Below, one piece after another: positions 15,889-22,626 of a stretch of 22,719 bases of DNA. Made by a program: the position numbers and the translations under genes. Position 1 is the stretch's first letter, and the number at the start of each line of letters is the position of its first letter. The stretch lies in NCBI RefSeq assembly GCF_025144725.1, contig NZ_JALXKS010000048.1:1-22719 (forward strand), given 5' to 3'. The notes under the pieces were generated by a model. It was not told the DNA's origin. It saw nothing but the letters and a program-made list of their open reading frames with translations, and ran no database searches. This DNA is from Brevibacterium sp. p3-SID960. Its GTDB lineage: Bacteria; Actinomycetota; Actinomycetes; Actinomycetales; Brevibacteriaceae.

Positions 15889-16368
15889 ATGTGGATGCTC
15901 TCGCGCGGCAGCGCCTTCGACGCCTCGGGCGAGGCCGCCACGGTCGGTGCCGCCTACACTGCCCGGGCCGGCGACGGGCGGGTGCTCGCCTCGTGCCCGG
16001 ATTCCCCGGAGCGCGGGGATCGTTGGAAGTGGACAATCCGGCTGACCGGGACCGAACCCCACGCCGGCGTCGACATCGACCACGACCCCGAACTTGTGAC
16101 CATCACCCGCACCACCGTCGAAGGCCCCGGCGAGAAGGACCTGGACCGCGCCACCGGCAGGCAGTTCGTCATCGTCCCGGTCGCCGGCGCCTGCCAGATC
16201 AGCATTGCCGGCGGGCCCTGGGCTCGCGACATCACCCCCGGCGACGTCTACATCGCCGAAGGGGAGGAACCTGAGACCCTGCGCATCTCCGCCGCTGACG
16301 CCCGCACCCGCGTCGAGGCGATCGAGATCGCCTCGGCCGACGGCAGCCCGCTGCGCTGGGTGCCCTGA
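15889..16368 (+). CDS. unknown 159-residue protein between oxygenase and reductase, possibly cupin-like
   Basis: I do not recognise this family. The 159-residue protein has no signal peptide or membrane segment. It is rich in short beta-strand-like stretches, and GRQFVIVPVAGACQISIAGG followed by DITPGDVYIAEGEEPETLRI (about 97-137) resembles a cupin or HutD-like barrel, though the usual His-x-His metal motif is missing. It contains a WKWTIRL segment near 46. ATG follows GGAGG at the end of the oxygenase gene, three bases after its stop, and the reductase begins 10 bases after this stop, so it is clearly part of the operon. A role as an accessory or substrate-handling protein is inference. Confidence 0.8.
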   Translation: MWMLSRGSAFDASGEAATVGAAYTARAGDGRVLASCPDSPERGDRWKWTIRLTGTEPHAGVDIDHDPELVTITRTTVEGPGEKDLDRATGRQFVIVPVAGACQISIAGGPWARDITPGDVYIAEGEEPETLRISAADARTRVEAIEIASADGSPLRWVP

Positions 16369-16378
16369 AGGAGGAGCT

Positions 16379-17332
16379 GTGCCCGAACTCATCGACATGA
16401 AGGTCATCGGCACCCAAGCGGTGTGCGAGGACGTGATGGCCGTCGAACTCGAACGCGCCGACGGCGGCCCATTGCCCACCTGGAGCCCCGGCTCCCACAT
16501 CGACATCGAGCTGGCTGCAGGACTGGTGCGCCAGTACTCGCTGTGCTCGGACCCGCGCGCCCCGCGCACCTGGCAGATCGCGGTGCGCCGCGAACCCCGT
16601 TCCCGAGGCGGCTCGGACTTCGTACACGGCCAGCTCGCCCCCGGCGCGGTGCTGCGGGCAACCGCGCCGATCAACCGATTCGTCTTCGAGGACGCTGACG
16701 AATACGTCTTCATCGCCGGCGGCATCGGCATCACCCCGCTGCTGCCGATGCTCAGGCAGGCCTGGTGGCGGAAGAAGCCGGCGCGCGTGTACTACCTGGG
16801 CCGCAGCCGGGGCAGGCTGCCGTTCATCGACACCGTCGAAGAGCTCTGCGACGACGTCACCGTCCATGAATCCGCCGCCGCCGGCCGGCGCGACACCGCC
16901 GCCGACCTCGCTGATCTGCCAATCGGCGCGCGCGTCTACGCCTGCGGGCCCGATGCGCTGCTCGACGGGCTGGCCGTCATCGCCGAACGGGAGGGCTTCG
17001 CCGATCGGCTGCACACCGAGCGGTTCGTCAACGAGACCGGAGAGGGCGTCACGGTCATGGCTGATGACCGGGAGTTCCTCGTCGAGACGAACACCGGCGC
17101 CGAGGTGAGAGTGCCGGTGGGCTGCAGTGTGCTCGAAGCTCTCGAAGGGGCCGGCTACCGGCCATTCAACTCCTGCCGGGAGGGCATCTGCGGATCATGT
17201 GAGACCGATGTGCTCGCAGGAGCCATCGATCACCGCGACTCCCTGCTGTCTGAGGCTGAGCGGCAGGCCGGAGATACCATGATGATCTGCGTCTCCCGCT
17301 GCACCGGCGACCGACTCGTCCTCGACATCTGA
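16379..17332 (+). CDS. vanB: vanillate O-demethylase-type reductase (FMN, NAD, [2Fe-2S])
   Basis: The 317-residue protein has the phthalate-dioxygenase-reductase order. The flavin domain carries RQYSLC (51-56), the NAD domain has GGIGITPLLPM (114-124) and YACGPDALL, and the C-terminal plant-type ferredoxin has Cys266, Cys271, Cys274 and Cys304. It passes electrons from NAD(P)H to the Rieske oxygenase. The start is GTG at 16379 with AAGGAGGAG. An open frame reaching back to 16205 overlaps the preceding gene and lacks a ribosome binding site. All cofactor residues are intact. Confidence 0.92.
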   Translation: MPELIDMKVIGTQAVCEDVMAVELERADGGPLPTWSPGSHIDIELAAGLVRQYSLCSDPRAPRTWQIAVRREPRSRGGSDFVHGQLAPGAVLRATAPINRFVFEDADEYVFIAGGIGITPLLPMLRQAWWRKKPARVYYLGRSRGRLPFIDTVEELCDDVTVHESAAAGRRDTAADLADLPIGARVYACGPDALLDGLAVIAEREGFADRLHTERFVNETGEGVTVMADDREFLVETNTGAEVRVPVGCSVLEALEGAGYRPFNSCREGICGSCETDVLAGAIDHRDSLLSEAERQAGDTMMICVSRCTGDRLVLDI

Positions 17333-17348
17333 GGACAGGGGCGGCTGA

Positions 17349-17373
17349 GCTCCGGGCCTTCTGTACCCGGAGC
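17349..17373 (+). terminator. hairpin after the oxygenase operon
   Basis: GCTCCGGG and CCCGGAGC arms (8 bp) enclose nine bases, 17 bases after the reductase stop. No T-run. It may be a terminator or may reduce expression of the following GntR gene. Confidence 0.45.
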
Positions 17374-17427
17374 ATCTGAGCGCACGGGCATGAAAGCGGT
17401 GACAGCGGAGACACCGCAGGAGAGGAG

Positions 17428-18036
17428 ATGCTGATGGCCAATCTGACCGCTGAGGTCAAGGACAAGATCACTGCCGCGGTGGCCAGCGGTGAGCTGGCCC
17501 CGGGAACGATGCTGCGCCAGGAGCACATCGCCGAACGCTTCGGTGTTTCCCGCACACCTGCCCGCGAGGCGCTCGTGCAGCTGGCTGCTGCTGGGGTCGT
17601 GAGTCAGCGCAGCGGCCGCGGCTTCGAAGTCTGCCCACTCAACGACACCACCGTCGCCGATGTCCAGCAGGTGCGCTTTAGCCTCGAGGCACTCGCCCTG
17701 CGCTCACTGACAGGCCAGCTCACACCTCGGGTGCGGTTGGAGCTGTCCCACCGACTCGACCAGGCCGAGCTCGCGCTGGACGCCCCAGCGGAGTTCTTCG
17801 AACTCTCCCGTCGCTTCCACATCGAGCTCGTCGACGCGTGCGCGAACTCCTATCTGCGCTCAGTGCTCACCAGCGTGTGGGACCACCCAGTCCAGCAGCG
17901 CATCGGCGCCCGAGCCGGAGCCGACCGCGCCCAGCGAGAGGCGACACTCGCCACCCACCGTGAGCTGCTCGCCGCGCTCGCAGGCGGCGATGCCGCAGCT
18001 GCCGAGGCTGCGCTCATGGCCTGCCACACTGACTGA
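17428..18036 (+). CDS. GntR family regulator, FCD subgroup, of the oxygenase operon
   Basis: The 202-residue protein has a GntR winged helix (residues 4-65) including GELAPGTMLRQEHIAERFGV, SRTPAREALVQLAA and a wing QRSGRGFEVCPL. The FCD domain follows with likely metal-ligand histidines in RRFHIELVDA, ATHREL and the final MACH. It is shorter than most members but looks complete. Two starts fit: ATG 17428 and ATG 17434, with AGGAGAGGAG in front. It lies just downstream of the reductase and probably senses the aromatic substrate or a product, acting on the palindromes before the oxygenase gene. Confidence 0.88.
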   Translation: MLMANLTAEVKDKITAAVASGELAPGTMLRQEHIAERFGVSRTPAREALVQLAAAGVVSQRSGRGFEVCPLNDTTVADVQQVRFSLEALALRSLTGQLTPRVRLELSHRLDQAELALDAPAEFFELSRRFHIELVDACANSYLRSVLTSVWDHPVQQRIGARAGADRAQREATLATHRELLAALAGGDAAAAEAALMACHTD

Positions 18037-18044
18037 CATCTCCG

Positions 18045-18058
18045 CTGCTGTGCAGCAG
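18045..18058. other. short hairpin after the GntR gene
   Basis: CTGCTG and CAGCAG flank TG, nine bases after the GntR stop. The stem is short and lacks a T-run, so terminator function is doubtful. Confidence 0.3.
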
Positions 18059-18137
18059 TGTCTGGTGCGGGGTGCAGTGTCTGGTGCGGGGCGCGGTGAG
18101 GTGCGCTGTTCTGGTGTGAGGCGCGGTGTTCCGGTGT
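18055..18137. repeat. degenerate 19-20-bp tandem repeat, about four copies
   Basis: Two nearly perfect 19-bp units with core GTGTCTGGTGCGGGG (18055-18072 and 18074-18091) are followed by two 20-bp units (18098-18117 and 18118-18137) with core GTTCYGGTGT. The strand is G/T-rich. It lies in a noncoding gap and there are no spacers. Confidence 0.7.
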
Positions 18138-18279
18138 GGGACCTCCTGGGCGGTGGCGAATGCAAACCCGCCGCAGCCGGTTCGCAGCTGAATGTGAGGG
18201 CTGCGACCGCCTGGGCTCACATGTCCCTGTTTACGTCAGCGTCACCGACAGGCCATGTCGGTCTGTCACTTTCGGGAGT

Positions 18280-18564
18280 ATGGATGCAACGATTTCGGCT
18301 CTCCGCACCTGGATCGAGACCACCGGACAGCAGTGGCTGGCCGATGACAACATCACAGGCATCGACATCGCCCACAAGGTCGTCGAGGGCATGACGCTCG
18401 ATGTCGTGTGCCTGCGCTTCACCGTGCGCCGCAAGCTTGCGGCCGCCGACCCCGCTGCCACCATCCCGCCGTATGTCAGCATCGGCGAGCGCATCGTTCC
18501 CACCGATGTGATCGAAGCCCGCCCGCTGGCCGCCGCTCGTCAGCCGGCCCGAGCCTGCGCCTGA
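18280..18564 (+). CDS. small protein like the N-terminal region of trypsin-like peptidase proteins
   Basis: The 94-residue protein begins MDATISALRTWIE and contains GIDIAHKVVEGMTLD (about 28-42), CLRFTVRRKL and IVPTDVIEARP. This pattern is what I recall from the region before the peptidase domain in bacterial trypsin-like proteins of the kind that continue with a GxxIG and SNNHV motif. Here the chain ends where that domain should begin, so it is either a stand-alone domain or a truncated gene. ATG at 18280 has GGGAG only one base upstream, too near to be ideal. The frame extends upstream without a better start. Coding is likely, the family moderately so. Confidence 0.6.
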   Translation: MDATISALRTWIETTGQQWLADDNITGIDIAHKVVEGMTLDVVCLRFTVRRKLAAADPAATIPPYVSIGERIVPTDVIEARPLAAARQPARACA

Positions 18565-18606
18565 TCGACGCTGACCCGGCTGCCTGCCGTGGCGTAGACT
18601 GAGGGC

Positions 18607-18882
18607 ATGGCTGCACAGGATCGCAAGACTCCAGGACCATCGGTCAAAGACGACGAGATGTATGAAGCGCTGCGCCGCGAGGGCAACAGCAAGGAGAAGT
18701 CCGCGCGCATCGCCAACGCCGCCGCGCAGGACTCCCGTTCTGATGTGGGCGAACGCGGCGGGCATGCCGACTCATACGAAGATTGGACCGTCGAGCAGCT
18801 GCGCAAGCGCGCTGCCGAACTCGATATTGCCGGCCGCTCGAAGATGAATAAAGACGACCTCATTGCAGCCTTGCGGGGATAA
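18607..18882 (+). CDS. small protein with C-terminal Rho_N/SAP-like motif
   Basis: The 91-residue protein has two parts. The N-terminal part is charged, with KDDEMYEALRREGNSKEKSA and RIANAAA (about 14-40), conserved in small actinobacterial and other proteins. The C-terminal part, WTVEQLRKRAAELDIAGR followed by SKMNKDDLIAALR (59-90), is a helix-extended-loop-helix like the Rho termination factor N-domain or SAP motif, which binds nucleic acid. A nucleic-acid-binding role is inferred from that motif only. ATG has a weak GAGG in front. TAGACT at about 18594 may be a -10 element. Confidence 0.82.
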   Translation: MAAQDRKTPGPSVKDDEMYEALRREGNSKEKSARIANAAAQDSRSDVGERGGHADSYEDWTVEQLRKRAAELDIAGRSKMNKDDLIAALRG

Positions 18883-18994
18883 ACTCCGCCCCGCACGCGG
18901 GACCGTGACCACCGGTGCGGCTTCCGCCGGCCGCGCGCATCGTCATCGGCGCGCACGCGGAGCTAAAGAACCTGCAGACGCAGCGACTCTGCGA

Positions 18995-19024
18995 AACCCC
19001 GGGCCGCGAGGAGCGCCCGGGGTT
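18995..19024 (+). terminator. terminator-like hairpin after the Rho_N-type gene
   Basis: Ten-base perfect arms AACCCCGGGC and GCCCGGGGTT enclose ten bases, 113 bases after the stop codon. TTACGATGG follows, whose TACGAT could be the -10 element of the next gene. Confidence 0.5.
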
Positions 19025-19066
19025 ACGATGGTGCTGACAGCGACGTCATCTGACCCAGGGGATCCC

Positions 19067-19507
19067 ATGGCCACGCAACCGCAGCACAGCACCACAGACC
19101 GCAGTTCAGGGGAGGGGATCGGTTTCGCCCTGCTCGAAGCGGTCTTCGCCACGACACCTGCCGACCGCGCACCGGATGCCGATACAGATGTCGTGCACCG
19201 GCTGGAGACGTTCCACGAGATCTATCCGAACGTCGGCGACGATCTGCAAGCGCTCATCAACCTCGGCGAGGCTCCCGTGCGTGAGGTGATGGGTGAGGAC
19301 ATGATGGCCGGCCGGCTCAAGAGCGAAGCGCTCATGGACGCGGCGATGAGCTTCGCGAACCTCGACCCGCGCGTATCGACTGCAGCTGATGCGGCCGCCC
19401 ACTCACGTACCGACCTCGAAGCGGCGTATACGGCGGTGCCCGGCTTGGGTGCCGGAACGTTCGAGCAGTTCCTCTCCCGTCTCGGGCTGCCCGGCTCCGA
19501 GGGCTGA
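19067..19507 (+). CDS. hypothetical 146-residue soluble protein
   Basis: I do not recognise a family. The predicted protein is acidic and mostly helical, without signal or membrane segments. Notable stretches are HRLETFHEIYPNVGDDLQAL and the run MGEDMMAGRLKSEALMDAAM. ATG at 19067 has AGGGGA at good spacing. A start at 19028 is in frame but has no ribosome binding site and lies just at the putative -10 element TACGAT. Third-position GC is high throughout, supporting coding. It converges on the DUF1707 gene. Confidence 0.7.
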   Translation: MATQPQHSTTDRSSGEGIGFALLEAVFATTPADRAPDADTDVVHRLETFHEIYPNVGDDLQALINLGEAPVREVMGEDMMAGRLKSEALMDAAMSFANLDPRVSTAADAAAHSRTDLEAAYTAVPGLGAGTFEQFLSRLGLPGSEG

Positions 19508-19520
19508 CCGACGATTCAAC

Positions 19521-19552
19521 CCGTGCCGGTTCAGCGGTGTGAGCCGGCACGG
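19521..19552. terminator. bidirectional terminator candidate
   Basis: Nine-base arms CCGTGCCGG and CCGGCACGG enclose 14 bases. It lies between convergent genes and overlaps the last codons of the minus-strand DUF1707 gene. Confidence 0.5.
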
Positions 19553-20163
19553 TGATCCGGATCCGTGTACTCGTCAGGCTCGGACGCCGTGCTCTCTGGC
19601 TTCTGTGCCTTGCTGGCGCCTTCGAGCTGCTTGCGGGCCTGTTCGGTGAGCTTGACGCGCTTGGCATCGATGATCTCATTGCGGCGGGCGAACACGCTGA
19701 TCGAGCCGAGACCGGTGCCGAGGATGACAAACAGCGGCCAGAACCAGATGACCGATCCCGAAATGATCGAAGTGAATGCCCAGATCGCTACGCAGATCCC
19801 GACCGGGCCTGCGACGATGCCGAGGAGCGCGTTGCGCCGTTGGGTCTTGTAGTGCTCGACCGCTGCTGCGTCGATCTCCTCGCGGGTGAGCGGAATGTCA
19901 CTGTCGAGTTCGGCCAATGCAGACTTCCGCGGGTCGACATCCGGGGCGAGATCGGACAGCAGCGGCGGCAGCTCACCGAGGGTCTTGGCGGTATTGGCGG
20001 TGTCGGTGCGCTCGTCGAACTCCTCGCGGTCGAGGCGGCCATCAGCGTAGGCCTCGGCGAGGAAGTCGCAGGCTACAGAGCGGTCGGCAGTCGAAGCTCG
20101 CAGATCCGGGTTGCGGCGCGGGTCATGCGCGAACTGCTCCCAGGGACTTCCGTGGCCGGTCAT
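19531..20163 (-). CDS. DUF1707 membrane protein
   Basis: The 210-residue protein begins with a DUF1707 domain (about 22-75): LRASTADRSVACDFLAEAYA followed by DGRLDREEFDERTDTANTAK and a GELPPLLSDL motif. Two membrane helices follow (about 117-135 and 139-158, LLGIVAGPVGICVAIWAF and VIWFWPLFVILGTGL). The polar Lys/Arg/Glu-rich tail is probably cytoplasmic. The family's role is unclear. ATG at 20163 has no ribosome binding site, but GATACT ends eight bases upstream and could be a -10 element, so a leaderless mRNA is likely. An in-frame start at 20205 lies upstream of that element and is not preferred. Confidence 0.85.
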   Translation of the reverse strand: MTGHGSPWEQFAHDPRRNPDLRASTADRSVACDFLAEAYADGRLDREEFDERTDTANTAKTLGELPPLLSDLAPDVDPRKSALAELDSDIPLTREEIDAAAVEHYKTQRRNALLGIVAGPVGICVAIWAFTSIISGSVIWFWPLFVILGTGLGSISVFARRNEIIDAKRVKLTEQARKQLEGASKAQKPESTASEPDEYTDPDHRAGSHR

Positions 20164-20240
20164 GACAGCAGAGTATCTCAGATCACGCGAACTTCCAGAG
20201 TCCAATCGAGCCGACTGGCGGCCATCGGACGGGAGAGCCT

Positions 20241-20480
20241 ATGTAAGGGGCACCCGTCACTCTCGACGGAGGCGGCTTCTCGACGGCCGAGGACGGAACC
20301 CCGGTCATCGACGACTACCTGCTGGCGCTCACCGGCCACTATGCTGCTGCCGTGTTCACCGACGTCACGCTCGCCGACGCCGTCGCTGAGGGAGGTCAGC
20401 TCCATGCCCTCCGCCTCGTCGGCGGTCCGGCGGGGACCCTGCCGGAGTTCGACCACGACGGCACGCGCGCATTTCGGTGA
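20241..20480 (+). pseudogene. small gene apparently silenced by a stop at codon 2
   Basis: GGGAGAG is followed by an ATG at 20241 whose next codon is TAA. In the same frame 77 sense codons follow up to TGA at 20478. The predicted product starts GAPVTLDGGGFSTAEDGTPV and contains DDYLLALTGHYAAAVFTDVT and LHALRLVGGPAGTLPEFDHD. This reads like a normal soluble protein, with GC-rich third positions. No other in-frame ATG exists near the start, and the first GTG is about 40 codons in. I do not recognise the family. A nonsense mutation, a sequencing error or an unannotated start are all possible. Confidence 0.5.
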
Positions 20481-20550
20481 CAGTGCGCAGGCGTAGAGTG
20501 AAGAGCGCATTCTGCATCCAAGAAACGACAGCTGAGCGAATCGAGGAAGA

Positions 20551-20952
20551 ATGCTTTCCACTCTCGTCCGCATCAGCGGCCGTCTGACCCTGGCCCCGAT
20601 CTTCATCACCGGTGGCTTCAACGCCGCGAAGAACCCTGCCGGCCGACCCGACAAGGCCGCCGCCACTATCGACACTCTCCGCGAGTACGTTCCAGCGATC
20701 CCCGAGAACGATGAACTCGTCGTCCGCCTCAACGGCATCGTTCAGGCAGCTGCCGGAACCGCGCTCGGCCTCGGTGTACTGCCGAAGGCCTCCGCAGCTG
20801 TGCTGCTTGCCTCCCTGGTGCCGACTACGATCGCCGGGCATGACTTCTGGAACGAGACCGAACCGGACAAGCGCGCTGCCCAGCAGCTGCAGTTCTCCAA
20901 GAACGCCGCCATCATCGGCGGGCTGCTGAGCATCATCGGCTCCCGCCGGTGA
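20551..20952 (+). CDS. DoxX family membrane protein
   Basis: The 133-residue protein has the DoxX pattern. RISGRLTLAPIFITGGFNAAKNP is the first membrane segment and loop, LVVRLNGIVQAAAGTALGLGVLPK the second, then AVLLASLVPTTIAGHDFW and a final helix AAIIGGLLSIIGSRR. The segment TTIAGHDFW with the following acid-rich loop is typical of the family. Four helices are expected, in the cytoplasmic membrane. DoxX proteins are linked to redox and thiol-stress complexes, but function here is unknown. ATG follows GAGGAAGA closely. The preceding silenced frame is on the same strand. Confidence 0.88.
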   Translation: MLSTLVRISGRLTLAPIFITGGFNAAKNPAGRPDKAAATIDTLREYVPAIPENDELVVRLNGIVQAAAGTALGLGVLPKASAAVLLASLVPTTIAGHDFWNETEPDKRAAQQLQFSKNAAIIGGLLSIIGSRR

Positions 20953-21317
20953 CAGCACTGAGCCGCCAATGAACGAACCCGCCCCGGCCGAGTCCACCGC
21001 CTGGGTCGCGGCGTCCGCTGGAGCGGCCCTCGTTGGCTGCGATAGCACTCGGGGCAGCCGGGCGGCTGCTGGCCCGGGCCGCTGCTGCTGGCAGCCGGGT
21101 TCGGCTGCGACCGCTTGCCGGCAATGGGCGCCGGGGAGGCCTCGCTGCTTGTGCTCATCGGGATCTCCACCAGGGCTGTCCAGGCGGCGGCCCGGACGAT
21201 CATGATGAGCCGCGCCGACGCCCGCAGGAGACCGAGCGCCCGTGGGCTGTGGAACGTCTGATTCGATATCGGCCCGGGGCTCAGTGCGCACGCAGGCAGT
21301 GCGCCGGTGCGACCGGT
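20953..21317 (+). pseudogene. possible frameshifted membrane-protein remnant (365-bp gap)
   Basis: No intact gene is seen. From ATG 20969 a frame gives MNEPAPAESTAWVAASAGAA and then loses protein-like character. Shifted frames give LAAIALGAAGRLLARA and then LLVLIGISTRAVQAAARTIM up to a TGA near 21260. Hydrophobic stretches in three successive frames suggest a small membrane protein broken by two frameshifts. The evidence is weak. Confidence 0.3.
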
Positions 21318-22466
21318 TCATTCGCAGCCGATGCCGTCACCGTCGCGGTCGAGATGCGAGCCGTAGCCCGGCTCCCCGACGTGCACCGGCGCTCCGCCCC
21401 GGTCACGCGCTTCGGTGCAGTTCTTATAGGCACCGCCGGTGCCTGACCCTGGTCCGGCTCCACCCGAGCCCCTGGAATCTGACTTCGCACCGGACCCGTT
21501 GGAGGAGGCTCCGGAGCCCGAACCGCCCGGTCCGGAACCGCCTGAGCTCGGTCGGCCCGAACCTGAACCGCTCGACCCGTTCTTCGTCGGTGCATCGGCA
21601 TAGGAGGCGATGTCCCCGCCTGAGGTGCTCGGCCAGCTGGCATCGGAGGTGAAGGCCGGTTCGTCATCGCAGGCGGACAGCACCCGAATCATCGCCTCTT
21701 TCTCCGCAGGAACCACCCACAGCTCGTACTTGTGTTTGACCGCGATCTGCCGCGAGACGTATTCGCAGCGATAGGATTTCCGCGGCGGCAGCCACGTGGC
21801 GGCGTCACCATCGCCCTTCTGGGCGTTGAGCCGTGGCTCGACGGCCAGCAGATTCAGCGGATCGTTGCCGAACTCCACTGCCGTTGCCGCATCGAAGGAC
21901 TGCGCTCCGGTCTGCCAGGCGTTCGACAGGGCCACGAGGTGGTCGATGTCGATGTTCTTGCCGTCGCCGCGGATGAAGTCGAACGTGTCGCCTGAGAACT
22001 TCGAGGTGAGCTCTCCACCGAGGACGACGCAACCGCTGTGCTGCAGGGTGATGTCGCGCAGGTCTCGGCGCAGCACGTCATTACGCGTGTCGCAGCCGTT
22101 GCGGTCGGTGTCGTCGCGCCACCCGAAGAACTCGCGGTCGTACCCGGTCTTCGGTGCGCGGCCTTTGACCTCCAGCTCGGCGAGCATTGCCAGAGCGCTG
22201 CCCGGCGAAGCCGTTTCGGTGCTGGTAGGCGGCGAGGTGGGACTGGCATCGGTGCCAGCCGCGGCTGTCGGCTCGCTCGTCGGAACCCCGGCGTTCGATG
22301 ACGGTCCGGCCTCCGGCACCGCGCTGCCTGACTGCTCGTCGTCATCGGAGTCGACGAACGCCCCGATGACGGCGAAGACGATGATCGCAGCCGCGGTCCA
22401 CCACAGCCGGTGCCGCCTCCGGTCCCCGGCAGCCCGGCGGGTCTTCAGAGGCCGAGGGGAAGGCAT
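21318..22466 (-). CDS. membrane-anchored HNH nuclease (DUF1524-like) with Excalibur C-terminal domain
   Basis: The 382-residue protein starts with a basic stretch and one membrane helix (RLWWTAAAIIVFAVIGAFV, about 21-39) without a cleavage site, so most of it should lie outside the membrane. After a Ser/Thr/Pro-rich linker comes the HNH/DUF1524 nuclease domain (about 95-265): NIDIDHLVALSNAWQTGA with the catalytic His, then FGNDPLNLLAVEPRLNAQKG and WLPP. A long Gly/Ser-rich linker leads to an Excalibur calcium-binding motif, YKNCTEARDRG and DRDGDGIGCE. ATG at 22466 has AAGGA eight bases upstream; ATG at 22475 is an alternative. It likely degrades extracellular DNA, perhaps for nutrient use. 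Confidence 0.9.
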   Translation of the reverse strand: MPSPRPLKTRRAAGDRRRHRLWWTAAAIIVFAVIGAFVDSDDDEQSGSAVPEAGPSSNAGVPTSEPTAAAGTDASPTSPPTSTETASPGSALAMLAELEVKGRAPKTGYDREFFGWRDDTDRNGCDTRNDVLRRDLRDITLQHSGCVVLGGELTSKFSGDTFDFIRGDGKNIDIDHLVALSNAWQTGAQSFDAATAVEFGNDPLNLLAVEPRLNAQKGDGDAATWLPPRKSYRCEYVSRQIAVKHKYELWVVPAEKEAMIRVLSACDDEPAFTSDASWPSTSGGDIASYADAPTKNGSSGSGSGRPSSGGSGPGGSGSGASSNGSGAKSDSRGSGGAGPGSGTGGAYKNCTEARDRGGAPVHVGEPGYGSHLDRDGDGIGCE

Positions 22467-22530
22467 CGACACCATCCTTGCGCGTGAGACTGGCAGTACA
22501 GAGCTCTCAGCTTACCGGCAGACCTGCCGC

Positions 22531-22564
22531 GCCAAGCAGGAGGCGCGCCTCCTGCCTGCTTGGC
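22531..22564. other. large inverted repeat with nested palindrome
   Basis: GCCAAGCAGG (22531-22540) pairs with CCTGCTTGGC (22555-22564). Nested within is GCAGGAGGCGCGCCTCCTGC (22536-22555), a perfect 20-bp palindrome. It lies between the HNH gene and the transposase fragment and could be a terminator or a protein-binding site. Confidence 0.65.
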
Positions 22565-22626
22565 CTCATGATGGGGCAATGACGGCCGATATATCGCTGT
22601 GAACTCTCCACTGAACTCGGGGGCGA

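Noticed and set aside
14734..16734. Open frame of 666 codons on the minus strand across the oxygenase operon
   Set aside because: It is antisense to three genes with intact catalytic motifs. Its low-complexity Gly/Val/Asp composition is typical of shadow frames in GC-rich DNA.
18055..18137. Possible CRISPR array
   Set aside because: Units are contiguous and diverging, with no unique spacers and no cas genes.
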